From CALECP01 sp964389925 (GTDB taxonomy: Bacteria; Chloroflexota; Anaerolineae; Promineifilales; Promineifilaceae): a stretch of 64,000 nucleotides of DNA. The notes under the pieces are model-generated. The model was not told where the DNA came from. It did no database searches and saw nothing but the letters and a program-made list of their open reading frames with translations. Below, in pieces: positions 35,801-44,673 of this stretch. The position numbers and the translations under genes were made by a program. The stretch lies in NCBI GenBank assembly GCA_964389925.1, contig CAYMGE010000011.1:1-64000 (forward strand), written 5' to 3'. The first letter of the stretch is position 1; each line of letters starts with the position of its first letter.

Positions 35801-36736
35801 TTGCGCGAAATGCTTGACCCAAGTTCGAGCAGCGTCGGCTGGCCGATCAGTGGCACGCACACCCTGAGCGCAACGACGACTGTGACCCAAGAACCGAGCA
35901 ACGGCAAAATCGTCATCGCACAAGTGGACAGCACGACCGATGACATCTTGGCAAAAATCCAGTGGGACAACGACCGGATTCGCGTACAACTGCGACAAAT
36001 CAATCCAGATGGCTCGCCGGGATCGTATGAAAACTTCTGGTTTGACAGTCAGAACACATCGTTCCCACTCGGCACACAGTTCAGTTGGGAGATGACCGTC
36101 GAGGATGGCGTGTTGTCTGTCAGCGTCAATGGTGAGACAACGACGCACGACTTCGCATTGTTAGCGACCGCTCCCTCTGACTACGCGGACGATGAATTCT
36201 ACTTCTCAGCTGGTTCACAACCACAGGACAACACCTTGGATGCGGCGGGAGAAGCGGCCGAAGTTCTGTTCTACTCGCTCGATGTGACTCACCTTGAGCT
36301 ACCCGCCACTGGTGCATCGGGCAACGTGAACGAAGGCCAAGATGGTTCGGTTGCATTCGACCTCACGAACAGCGGCGGTTCCGAAATGACGTATTCCATC
36401 ACGGAAGGCAGTTGTGCTGGTGGTGAAGATTACGCATGGTTGACGAGTATCGACCCCGCGACAGGGACGGTTGCAGCCGATGACTCCGCCTCTATCTCGG
36501 TGAATATCGACGCATCAGGTCACACAAAAGGGGATACGTTGAGTGGCATGGTTTGTGTCAATGCCAGCGGGAGTCGTGCGGCCATTGAGGTTGCGATTGA
36601 GGTCGTTGTCTTTGGACCAAATGCCGTGAGCATGAGCAACGCCGATACGGTCACAACGACGATGTTGCCAATGTTAACTGCATTGCTGATCGTGCTGCTT
36701 GCTACGAGTGCGGCTATTGTGCGTCGTCAGAGCTAA
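32831..36736 (+). CDS. Secreted polysaccharide-lyase-7-like protein with one canonical-looking and three degenerate PL7-like domains
   Basis: The 1301 residues start with a signal peptide (to about VMA-EN, residue 34). Domain 1 (about 57-270) has PL7-like motifs WRHEYK, SQYHGD (for Q-I/V-H) and KFGNYLQAQ (for YFKAGxYxQ), so it may be catalytic. A CBM-like domain follows (about 287-427: LNGGFEESPSLTKW ... RFDDFSLE). Three near-identical PL7-like repeats come next (about 432-667, 678-913, 920-1155). Each has RSELREM or RTELREM, but AQVDS in place of QIH and YFSAGSQPQ in place of YFKAGxYxQ, losing the catalytic His and Tyr. They may bind rather than cut uronate polymers. An Ig-like domain, a membrane segment and RRQS end the protein, suggesting surface anchoring. 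Confidence 0.78.
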   Translation: MNISSLNYRSIVLCAICAATIALGMVFAVPVMAENTPIPAYITDGSLFELEGDTPHPLINDTTLEFLPLEAQVATANGNGWRHEYKIDQPHRLPMGATYESFTATYTISMSAGAKSIVSQYHGDSPTLMKLYYADSTEKYVDENNNPVGDSIGKNGIFDLYVRLRTKGLPNFGEDVFHFGTLVAGDTFDLVVVNNYGTVSVTAMGKTVTRELEETATDYLKFGNYLQAQRTDDENHQYGGDKCKDFEPPLGFAECYEYLGITESSVILTNVAYERTVDPDYELPPPDANLELLNGGFEESPSLTKWTQEEPVSISYHFNSGAQSAKISDAPGRLYQRVEVAANTEYELSVYTKGEGAFGVKGTEHINDDATTEIDIMKTFADLGEVWTKQTITFTTGTDPLPVYVYGLHGSSGDVRFDDFSLETETLITDSNFCPSGNAAPASTFDLANWRIKVPDVDGTTYSPSELATLNNDFFCLNDDGAMVFYVPVDGGTDGSTYPRSELREMIDPDSSSVGWVISGTHTMSAETTVTLEPSNGKIVIAQVDSLTDDILAKIQWDNDRIRVQLRQIEPDGSPGSYENYWFDDQNASFPVGKTFDWEMSVEDGVLSVTVDGETVTHDFVSIPAARSLSDYVDDEFYFSAGSQPQDNTLDAAGEAGEVLFHAFDLTHLEPLNTSSIYCPSGNAAPATAFDLANWRIKVPDEAGTTYSPTELATLNNEFFCLSDDGAMVFYVPVAGGTGGSTYPRTELREMIDPSDSNVGWEITGTHKMSAETTVTLEPSNGKIVIAQVDSLTDDILAKIQWDNDRIRVQLRQIEADGSSGSYANYWFDDQNTSFPVGTTFTWDMTVTDGVLTVTVNDETTTHDFGSAESPSDYSDDAFYFSAGSQPQDNVQDDPEGAEEAGEVLFHTFEVSHGEAAEPTSCPGSNGAPATQFDLANWRIKVPDASGTTYSPSELQTLDNEFFCLSDDGAMVMYVPVEGGTGGSTYPRTELREMLDPSSSSVGWPISGTHTLSATTTVTQEPSNGKIVIAQVDSTTDDILAKIQWDNDRIRVQLRQINPDGSPGSYENFWFDSQNTSFPLGTQFSWEMTVEDGVLSVSVNGETTTHDFALLATAPSDYADDEFYFSAGSQPQDNTLDAAGEAAEVLFYSLDVTHLELPATGASGNVNEGQDGSVAFDLTNSGGSEMTYSITEGSCAGGEDYAWLTSIDPATGTVAADDSASISVNIDASGHTKGDTLSGMVCVNASGSRAAIEVAIEVVVFGPNAVSMSNADTVTTTMLPMLTALLIVLLATSAAIVRRQS
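34126..36296 (+). repeat. Three tandem ~720-bp repeats inside the lyase-like gene
   Basis: The segments starting near 34126, 34864 and 35590 are close copies. For example, the bases around GGCAAAAATCCAGTGGGA recur near 34488, 35220 and 35950. Each encodes one PL7-like domain. They indicate internal gene amplification and are prone to recombination or assembly collapse. Confidence 0.85.
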
Positions 36737-36785
36737 TTGCATTCGTTGATCTGCTTCGATTAGAGAGTTGATACACTCCTAAATA

Positions 36786-36820
36786 AAAAAGCCCGATTTC
36801 AAGTTGAAATCGGGCTTTTT
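36786..36820. terminator. Bidirectional intrinsic terminator
   Basis: GCCCGATTTCAA and TTGAAATCGGGC form a near-perfect stem (36791-36815), with an A-run before and TTTTT after. It serves the lyase gene on the plus strand and the helical protein gene at 36844 on the minus strand. Confidence 0.9.
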
Positions 36821-36843
36821 CATAGAGAGAGGTTATCTATCGT

Positions 36844-37572
36844 TTATGCGTCGTTTGTTGGGTCGGCTGGCGCGTCGTTGTTACGTCCACGTCCACCGTT
36901 GCGCCCACCACTGTTGCAGCCATCTTCAAACTGCGCGGCTTGCTCGGCCGTCAACGTCCCGTCCGCAACCGCATCGGCAACCAGTTCAGCGTAGACCGCT
37001 TCTTCCGCGTCGTTGACTTCAGCGCGGGTCAAACCAAGCTGGTCGAGCAGGTCGCTGTACGCCAGATTGTCAGCACGTGCGGCAGCGAGTTCAGCATTGC
37101 TGATACCGAGCGATTGCGCCAGCACTACGTCTTTGTCGATGGTGTCGCGGAATGCGTCAAGCGCGACATGGTCGGCGGCCTCTGCTTCGGTCAGGCGGCC
37201 TTCTTCAACGCGCTCGGCAAGTTTGGCGGCATCGGCGGCAGCTTCGGCCGATTCCAACTCACCCATACTCACGCCCAACGCATCGGCGATGAACACATCT
37301 TTATCGAGAACGTCGTAGTATTGACCGCGTCCGATGTTGGCGAAGCGGGTGAGTTCGGCGGCTTCGTCGGCCGAAAGCCAGCCCATCGCCACCAACTCAT
37401 TATTGTAGGCAACCGCTGCCTCATCCTTTGCCAAGTCGTACTCTTCTTCCGTCACGCCGAGTTGTTCCAGTTCCGCCTCGCTAGCGTGAGCGGCTGCGAT
37501 CTGTGTGCCACCAATCACAAACGCTGCCAACAGCGTCATCATAATTGTCGTGAGTCGTCGTTTCAAAGTCAT
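36844..37572 (-). CDS. Exported Ala/Glu-rich helical protein of unknown function
   Basis: The ATG at 37572 has AGGAGC seven bases upstream, so I prefer it over the ATG at 37593. The 242 residues start with a signal peptide (TLKRRLTTIMMTLLAAFVIG ... AAAHA). The mature part is nearly all helical with repeating units of the form LGVTEEEYDLAKDEA, LGVSMGELESAEAAA, LGISNAELAAARADN, LGLTRAEVNDAEEA, each beginning L-G-[VIL]-[TS] and spaced about 45-50 residues. The C-terminus is Gly/Asn/Arg-rich. No family is recognised. Exported helical repeat proteins of this sort may bind ions or other proteins, but that is open. Confidence 0.7.
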   Translation of the reverse strand: MTLKRRLTTIMMTLLAAFVIGGTQIAAAHASEAELEQLGVTEEEYDLAKDEAAVAYNNELVAMGWLSADEAAELTRFANIGRGQYYDVLDKDVFIADALGVSMGELESAEAAADAAKLAERVEEGRLTEAEAADHVALDAFRDTIDKDVVLAQSLGISNAELAAARADNLAYSDLLDQLGLTRAEVNDAEEAVYAELVADAVADGTLTAEQAAQFEDGCNSGGRNGGRGRNNDAPADPTNDA

Positions 37573-37876
37573 GCTATTTGCTCCTAAATTCAAATTTGTT
37601 GTGTCGAATTGACACTCAGAATGATAGGGAGCAGATGCGGAGAAATTATGTCGATGATGTGAAGAAGTTGTGTTGTGTTGCTGAGAAGGAGATGTGTGGC
37701 GATTCTTTTAATTTTTTCCGAAAATTCAACAACTCCCTACAAATCCATTGGTCAAACGATTTTGAGAAGCTGGCGTTAACGATCCGCTCCCGTTCCGCTC
37801 CCGTTCACTTTATATAGTGATTGCAACTGACCTGCAGCCCTAATAAAGGGGAAGCAAAACAAACAAAGGATTAAAC

Positions 37877-39388
37877 ATGGCTATTTACGAAATCGTTTCT
37901 GTAACTTGTATCTCACCATCTACAGGCGTTGGTGGTTATGCTGATGGATTGATTGATGCTATTACTGTTAGTCTTGGCGTAGCGATTGGTGGCGCGATTG
38001 GTGGCGCGGTCGGCACAGAAGTTGGCACGGCGGTTGGCGCAGCAGTTGGTGCATCATTCGGTGGATTGACAGGGCCTGGTGCGGTCGCAGTTGTGCCGGC
38101 TGGTGTGATAGCGGGTGCAGGCGTTGGAGCAGTTGTTGGAGGATTAGCTGGTACCGTTGGCGGGATTGCGACTGGCGCGGCTGGAGGCTGGTTTGTCGGC
38201 ACGGCCTTAGGGGAGTTAATCGACACACTTGGGCAACTGATACCTGATAATTTGTATATTGAGGTCGATGGCGACAAAGTTTGGCCTAGTGACTCATACG
38301 ACAGCATCTCAGCAGGCGACGTGGTTAAACCAAATGTGCGCGACTCGTTTCGCAATTCAATCACCATCAAGCTCAAAGAATGGGATGTTGGGCCTGACGA
38401 TAATCTAGGGGAGCTTATCCTAACAGAACAGATGATGGGTGTCGCGCAGATGTACTTGCTTACCAATCCTGATGAGGGAGATGTTTATCAGGTGACTTTG
38501 AGTGTCTATAATGAAACCTCTTTGGATACACTCCCCCACGATTATGCCGATACACCAGCCCTCTACAAGTCTGGCTCAAATTATCATCTGTTCTGTAACG
38601 GTAGATCGACAAACAAGGTTTATGTGTACACTTCTGCTGATTACGAAACGCTTGACAATGTGGAACGCCGCACAATTATTGTCGATGGAGAAGAGATTCG
38701 CACGGACAAAACGACAGCACCGATCACATTAAATGGAAATTTATTCCTGTTCTACAAAGACAGAGACTCTTCCTTAGTTCGCGCTGTTTACAGCACAGAT
38801 GGTGGCAGGTCGTGGGATGATGATCCGGCTGGGGTCATTCCAGCCTCAAGCACAGACCAACAACCCGCCGTAGCCATCTACAATAATACGTTGTATGTCG
38901 CATTTAAGCGCAAAAACAGCGATGACGTATTTTATGTCACGCGCACAGGTAACGGCTGGTCTAGCCCTAGCAAAATTGATCACGTTTCTACAGATGTCGG
39001 CCCCAGCTTATGTGCTTATGACAACAAGCTCTATCTAGCGTTCAAAAAGGCCGATTCACACTCAATGTACTATGTGAAATATAAAGCGGGCGAGGGCTGG
39101 TCAGATAAGCACAAAATCAGCCACGACAAGACAACCAGAACGCCACAGATGCTTGCTAAGGGCAATATGCTGTATGTCGCATTCAAGGGGGGCAGCACAT
39201 CGCGTCTGTACCTCAAACGTTATGACGGCGATGATTGGGCACTACACCGCAAACTAGAAAGCGAAATGCAAACGGATCACTACCCAACCCTGATTAACTC
39301 GGATGATCCTAGTCAGATTTACATGGCCTACCGAGAAGAAGGAACAAAATACCCCAAATTGGCAATCGTGAACGGGCTGCTCTATTAG
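37877..39388 (+). CDS. Glycine-zipper protein with C2-like strand region and sialidase-like beta-propeller
   Basis: The 503 residues lack a signal peptide. Residues about 30-115 form a glycine-zipper region (GGAIGGAVGTEVGTAVGAAV and similar), which can insert in membranes. A region with YIEVDGDKVWP, and then KEWDVGPDDNLGEL (about 135-175) resembles a C2-like calcium-binding fold. From about 210 to 500 there are repeating units such as LYVAFKRKNSDDVFYVTRTG, LYLAFKKADSHSMYYVKYK and LYVAFKGGSTSRLYLKRYD, a beta-propeller of the sialidase/lectin kind. A pore-forming or surface-binding role would fit but is not shown. AAAGGA precedes the ATG. The gene stands alone and ends at a hairpin terminator. 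Confidence 0.7.
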   Translation: MAIYEIVSVTCISPSTGVGGYADGLIDAITVSLGVAIGGAIGGAVGTEVGTAVGAAVGASFGGLTGPGAVAVVPAGVIAGAGVGAVVGGLAGTVGGIATGAAGGWFVGTALGELIDTLGQLIPDNLYIEVDGDKVWPSDSYDSISAGDVVKPNVRDSFRNSITIKLKEWDVGPDDNLGELILTEQMMGVAQMYLLTNPDEGDVYQVTLSVYNETSLDTLPHDYADTPALYKSGSNYHLFCNGRSTNKVYVYTSADYETLDNVERRTIIVDGEEIRTDKTTAPITLNGNLFLFYKDRDSSLVRAVYSTDGGRSWDDDPAGVIPASSTDQQPAVAIYNNTLYVAFKRKNSDDVFYVTRTGNGWSSPSKIDHVSTDVGPSLCAYDNKLYLAFKKADSHSMYYVKYKAGEGWSDKHKISHDKTTRTPQMLAKGNMLYVAFKGGSTSRLYLKRYDGDDWALHRKLESEMQTDHYPTLINSDDPSQIYMAYREEGTKYPKLAIVNGLLY

Positions 39389-39431
39389 AGTGAAGTTTGT
39401 GTCACATCTGTAGCGAGGCTCAAAGAGTGGA

Positions 39432-39459
39432 TGTATCGGGATTTTGAAATCCCGATACA
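39432..39459. terminator. Hairpin terminator after the propeller gene
   Basis: TGTATCGGGATTT and AATCCCGATACA pair over 12 bases with a three-base loop. It lies 44 bases after the propeller gene stop. Confidence 0.65.
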
Positions 39460-39528
39460 CGCCTTCTCATTCCTGATTTTTTGCCGAAAATTCAACAATC
39501 CCCGACATATCCAACTGGAGAAGTAATC

Positions 39529-42500
39529 ATGCTATTGAGACAATCAACTCGCTGGCTCGGCCGAGTCGCCATTTTCTGTTTTCTACTATTAACATGTATC
39601 GGATTGCAGCATACACCTCATATCACGGCTGCGACACTCACCTCCTCCGCAAACACATTTACCAGCACGGATGGGCCGATTGCTATCGCCGAAAACGGCT
39701 CCTCCCCAAAAGCAAACCCCTACCCATCTGAGATTACCGTCTCTGGGCTGACTGGCAACATCTCCGACATCAATGTGACCCTAACAGACCTTCGGCACGC
39801 CTCCTTGCGCGATACATTATTTCTGCTACAGAGTCCAGCGGGAACCTATGTCAACATTCTCAATCGTAGAGGCGAAGACTTCGTCAACGTTGATGTTGAC
39901 CTAACGTTTGATGACGAATCTGCTAACGGGCAAATTCCAGCGTCACAACCTGTTGCCTCTGGAACGTATCGACCCAGTGGGAATACCTGTACAGACCCAT
40001 TTCCTGCCCCTGTCACCTCATCTGGCTCAGGGTGTGGTGCGTCCGGCTCAGGGCCATGGCCAAAAATTCTCTCAGCCTTTGATGGTGAGGATCCAAACGG
40101 TACATGGAAACTGTATGCGATGGATTGGTTTCCCGGCGATCATGATGGTTCACTGGCGGCGTGGTCTCTGGGCATTGAAACACAGCTCCCTGTTAACCTC
40201 TCTGTCAGCACAAACAGTGCCTCTGAAGCTGCTGGCACAACTGTTACCGTGTCAGCAGTGGCATCTGATCCAGTTGATGGCGCTCAAACGGTGGATGTAA
40301 CCGTCAGCGGTGTCGCGTCTGGGGATTTCACACTCAGCAATGACACAATCACAATCCCCAGTGGGCAGAGTAGCGGCTCAGTCACGTTCACCGTCGTTGA
40401 TGATGACATCTATGAAGGTGATGAAACGGCAACCTTGAACATCAGCAACCCGACATCTGGTATTCAGATCGGGGCGACCAACAGTCAAGCAATTACCATT
40501 GCTGACAATGAGCCGCCACAAGCTCGCATCAACGGCAGCGATTGTGGTTTAGCAGACGCGATCACGGCCGCCAACACCGACAGCGTAACAGGCGACTGCA
40601 ACGCAGGCAGCGGCGACGACACAATTACGTTGTTGACCGATGTCACGTTGAGCGCGGCGTTGCCAAACATTACAACCAATATCACGATTGAGGGGGACGG
40701 TCACTTTATCGACGGCAACGCCAGCGTGCGCGTTATGCAGGTGAGCGGCGCAGCGGGTGATTTGACGCTCAACGAGACAACTTTACAAAATGGTAAAACG
40801 ACCGCAGACTCTGCCAGCGGAGCTGGCTTATATGTTCATACAAGTGGTCGTGCGACCCTAACCAACAGCACGGTCAGTGGCAATTCCACAACAGGGTTTG
40901 CTTCGGAGGGAGGGGGCATTGCTGTTGAATATGGAGGCGGCGTGACGCTGACCAACAGCACGGTCAGTGGCAATTCCACAGCAGATTCTGCTTCGGGGGG
41001 AGGGGGCATTTTTGTGCAAGATGCAAGCGTGACGCTGACCAACAGCACGGTCAGTGGCAATTCCACAGCAGATTCTGCTTCNNNNNNNNNNNNNNNNNNN
41101 NNNNNNNNNNNNNNNNNNNNNNNNNNNNNNNNNNNNNNNNNNNNNNNNNNNNNNNNNNNNNNNNNNNNNNNNNNNNNNNNNGGAGGGAGGGGGCATTTTT
41201 GTGCAAAGGGGTAGCGTGACGCTGACAAACAACATTGTTGTGGGGAATTCGGCCGATGCAGCCGGCGACGAACTCTATTTCACTGGCTCCCCCACCCTCA
41301 CCAACAACGGCGGCAATGTGCTAGGCAGCAGCGCGGGCAGTCGGGCAGCTAACTTCACTGGGTTCACACCCAGTGCCAACGACTTCGATGCAAGCAGCGA
41401 TCAACAAAACACGGCAACTGCCGCGATCATCAACCCAACGCTTACCGATAATGGTGGGGCAACGCTGACACATGCGCTCGTCAACAGCAGTCCCGCGATT
41501 GATGCAGGTGGCGCGACATGCAGCGTAGCAACCGACCAACGCGGTCAGGCACGCAACGACTTGGGATGTGACATCGGGGCAGTTGAAGTTGTCTTTACAG
41601 ATAGCCCCACCATCGTTGAAGAGGCACTGGACGATGGCGAAACGGCGACGTTCGGCCCCACACGAGTTCGCATTGCACGATCAGGTGGGGCTGCGCCCGG
41701 CAGCATCACGGTCACCAAAATCCTCACAGAAACAGAGGATGACCAAGCCTTTGACCTGATTTGGCAAGTGCGTGCAGACAACCCAACGGGGTTAAATTTG
41801 GACATATCATTCTGCTACACAGAGAGCGAAATCCCAGAGGTCATTGTGGGAAATGAAGGGGGGTTTACCATCTATCGACAACCAGATAGCGGTGGTGCGT
41901 TTAGCGAACTTATAACGACGGTCGATGCACCCAACAATTGCGTCACGGCGGCTGTGAACGAGTTTAGCAATTTCGGCATCGGTCTCGCTGCACCGACGGC
42001 GGTTGTCCTCGACTATTTTGACGCAACCGCAAACAGCGATGGCACAGTGACAGTCGATTGGGAGACCGCGAGTGAAATCAATCACGCGGGCTTCAACCTC
42101 TATCGTCGCCCTGCCAACAGCCGCGACAATTGGGCAGCCATCAACACCCAACTGATCGCCTCACACGGGACACAAGCACAAGGCGCAACCTATCAATTTG
42201 TCGAGCAAGGTGTATTGGCCGGAGCGTGGGAGTATCTGTTGGAAGATGTCGAGAATGACGGAGACACCCATCGGCATGTCGATGCAACAGTGATGGTTGT
42301 TGTCGAAACACCAACAGCGGTCACATTGACGACGCGCACAGCTTTCGTCGGGTCGGCCTCTGGCTGGCTGGTGCAGTTTGTCGGACTGCTGCTGATCACG
42401 TTGGGGGCGATAGTGCGTCAGCGTGGGCATGTGGATGATGCGCCAACGCGCAAGCCAACCTACTCGCCACCCACCGTCACATCGTACACGGTTGCGGCGT

Positions 42501-42595
42501 TGCAACAACAGTTGGGGCCTGCACGGGCGTATTCAGAGAACAGGCAGTCGCTCGATGAAGCGTTGCTGTTTGGTGAAGCGTTTCGTGACCGCTAG
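39529..42595 (+). CDS. Large secreted protein with P-like domain, Calx-beta domain and parallel-beta-helix repeats, interrupted by an assembly gap
   Basis: I start at the ATG at 39529 (MLLRQSTRWLGRVAIF), behind a GGAG site; a signal peptide follows. Visible domains are a proprotein-convertase-P-like region (about 45-225: LTGNISDINVTLTDLRHASL, GTWKLYAMDWFPGDHDG), a Calx-beta domain (about 225-330: VSTNSASEAAGTTVTVS ... DDDIYEGDET), and a right-handed beta-helix with tandem TLTNSTVSGNSTTG units (about 345 on). One hundred Ns cut this repeat, and because 100 is not a multiple of three the two halves appear in different frames. After the gap come a CSLREA-like end (SPAIDAGGATCSVATDQRG), a fibronectin-like domain, a membrane segment and a short tail. 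The true gene is probably one frame across the gap. It is likely an adhesin-type surface protein. Confidence 0.78.
41082..41181. other. Assembly gap of 100 Ns
   Basis: Exactly 100 Ns inside a tandem-repeat stretch. The round number suggests a placeholder of unknown true length. Confidence 0.98.
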
Positions 42596-42620
42596 GCTGT
42601 AATGAAGTGCAATGGATTAC

Positions 42621-43988
42621 CTAGCACCTCCATAGCTTAACCGTAATAATCGTCCCATGATTGGGCTGAGATTGTGACTGCCGCCACCTTTGCGACTCGG
42701 CCGAAATCTCCCCTCCATGCGCCACCACAATCGCCTTCGCAATCGCCAACCCCAACCCCGACGATCCCGCCTCATGCTCGCTGCGTGCGCGGGACTTGTC
42801 GGCGCGATAGAAGCGGTCAAAGATGTGGGGCAAGTCGGCTTCTGCGATCCCATTGCCCGTGTCGCTGACCTGTAGCAACACACTTTGTCCCGCAAGGCGT
42901 GCCGACAAAGTGATTGTGCCAGAGGTCGTATGCTTGAGTGCGTTGGCGACGAGGTTGTTGAGAACTTGCGTCATGCGCTCCAAATCAACCGCGATTTCTG
43001 GCAGATCATCGGCCGCCTCAATCCGCAGGTCAACTCCCTGCCGTTCGGCTTGCATGACATAGGCAAGACCGCTGCGTTCGAGCAACGCCTTCGGATCAAC
43101 CGCCTGTATGTTCAGCGACAGCTCCCCCGCATCTGCCAGCGACAGCGTGCGTAGCTCTTGGATCAAATGGTTCAACTGCTGCGCCTCGTCATACAGCAGG
43201 TTGTAGAGATGCGGGCTACCCGTCAGCTCCCCCTCTTTCAGCCCTTCGAGATACCCCTGCAAAATCGAGAGCGGCGTGCGTAAATCATGGGCAATGTCGG
43301 CCGTCATCTGTGTGCGAAGCTGGTTGGCTTGGGCGAGGTCGTGGCTCATCTGGTTGAAGGAGTGGGCTAATCGGCCGATTTCATCCCGCGAACGAACCTG
43401 CACCTGTGTGCCAAGTTCCCCCGCCGCCATCGCCTGTGTTGCGTCGGTTAGCGCGTTGAGCGGCTGCATCATGCGCCGCGCCAGCCATGCCCCCGCCAGC
43501 AGCGCACACACCACCGCTATCCCCGCACTCAACACGCTGGCAATCGTCACATCGCGCAAAAAATCGGTTTCTCGCGGCGGCAAGCCACCATCAGTAAACC
43601 ATGTGGGCGGCGGTTCGTGGATGAGGGTGGCAATCGCTTCTCCTTCGCGGGTGATGGGGCTGCGCTCTGTCGGTTGATCGAGTCTAATTTGAACATTGGG
43701 CGGCCAGCGGATGATTTCATTTTCGCTCGGATCGACCAACACAATCCACGGACCCGGCAACGCTCGCCCACTCAACCCGCTCAAGAACGCCTCAACCGCC
43801 TCCCAATCCCCTTCAGCCGTATAGTGTGCCGCCAACTGCTCGGCAAGGCTCGTTGACTCCTGCTCAAAAATAAAGCGGTCAAAGCGGTTGCGAACCTGAA
43901 TGTTGGAGATGACGGCGACGAGCAGCACGCCCAGCACGCCAATCCCCAAAAACGCCAGCGTCAGTTTGGTGGACAGTGAGCGCATCAT
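42621..43988 (-). CDS. Sensor histidine kinase (HAMP-HisKA-HATPase, BaeS-like)
   Basis: The 455 residues have a membrane segment at about 8-28, an extracytoplasmic sensor region (about 30-150), a second membrane segment (about 153-173), HAMP (about 174-228), HisKA with TADIAHDLRTPLSILQGYL (phospho-His near 238), and HATPase_c with NNLVANALKHT, SDTGNGIAEADLPHIFDRFY and GLGLAIAKAIV. The signal is unknown. ATGATG at the start overlaps the TGA of the response regulator gene, so the pair is coupled. A broken partial copy of its 3' end lies at 32410-32563. Confidence 0.95.
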   Translation of the reverse strand: MMRSLSTKLTLAFLGIGVLGVLLVAVISNIQVRNRFDRFIFEQESTSLAEQLAAHYTAEGDWEAVEAFLSGLSGRALPGPWIVLVDPSENEIIRWPPNVQIRLDQPTERSPITREGEAIATLIHEPPPTWFTDGGLPPRETDFLRDVTIASVLSAGIAVVCALLAGAWLARRMMQPLNALTDATQAMAAGELGTQVQVRSRDEIGRLAHSFNQMSHDLAQANQLRTQMTADIAHDLRTPLSILQGYLEGLKEGELTGSPHLYNLLYDEAQQLNHLIQELRTLSLADAGELSLNIQAVDPKALLERSGLAYVMQAERQGVDLRIEAADDLPEIAVDLERMTQVLNNLVANALKHTTSGTITLSARLAGQSVLLQVSDTGNGIAEADLPHIFDRFYRADKSRARSEHEAGSSGLGLAIAKAIVVAHGGEISAESQRWRQSQSQPNHGTIITVKLWRC

Positions 43989-44668
43989 GCGTTGTTGAAG
44001 CGATACCCCATGCCATACACCGTCTGGATGTAGCGTGGATCGCCGTCTTTTGGCTCGATTTTGGCGCGGAGATGGCGGATGTGAACGTCGATAGTGCGGA
44101 CTTGGGTTTCAAGCGCATCGGCCGCGATGTGCGAAAGCAGATCAATGCGCGAAAAGGCGCGTCCCGGATTTGCCATCAGCAGTTCGAGCAAGCCGTATTC
44201 CGACGGGGTCAAATCGACGACTGCGCCATCGACCTTGAGGATGCGCCCCGCCCGATCCAGCGCAAGCGCACCCGCCCGCAAGATGTCCGATTCAAAGCTC
44301 TCGCCCCCCGCACGCCGCAGCACCGACTTGACCCGCGCCCGCACCGTCCGCACGACAAACGGCTTCGTGATGTAATCATCCGCCCCCATCTCCAGCCCGA
44401 CCGCCTCATCGGTATCCCCCACTTTGGCGGTCAGCATGATGATCGGCGTGTTCGCCTCGCGCCGATAAATCCGCATAAACTCGATGCCGTCCATCTCTGG
44501 CATCATCAAGTCGAGCAGAATCAGGTCGGGCTTTTCATACCGCGCCACGTAAAGTGCCTCGCGCCCGTTCGCCGCCTCGATAATGTGATAGCCATCTTCC
44601 ACCAAATACAGGCGCAGCATCTCACGCATTTTTCTGTCGTCGTCTACAATTAAAATCGTCTTGCTCAA
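43985..44668 (-). CDS. OmpR/PhoB-family response regulator
   Basis: I take the TTG at 44668 (LSKTILIVDDD) as start, since it gives the normal N-terminus; a GTG at 44704 inside the preceding gene is possible. The receiver domain (about 1-120) has DDDRKMREM, phospho-acceptor Asp in LILLDLMMPEMDG (about 52) and the conserved Lys in DDYITKPF. The C-terminal winged helix (about 130-227) ends with VRTIDVHIRHLRAKIEP and VYGMGYRF, typical of OmpR/PhoB. It works with the histidine kinase gene that overlaps its stop. Confidence 0.94.
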   Translation of the reverse strand: MSKTILIVDDDRKMREMLRLYLVEDGYHIIEAANGREALYVARYEKPDLILLDLMMPEMDGIEFMRIYRREANTPIIMLTAKVGDTDEAVGLEMGADDYITKPFVVRTVRARVKSVLRRAGGESFESDILRAGALALDRAGRILKVDGAVVDLTPSEYGLLELLMANPGRAFSRIDLLSHIAADALETQVRTIDVHIRHLRAKIEPKDGDPRYIQTVYGMGYRFNNA

Positions 44669-44673
44669 ATGAC

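Noticed and set aside
41054..42595. A separate second gene after the N run
   Set aside because: The frame change equals the 100-base placeholder and the repeats continue on both sides, so one interrupted gene is more likely.
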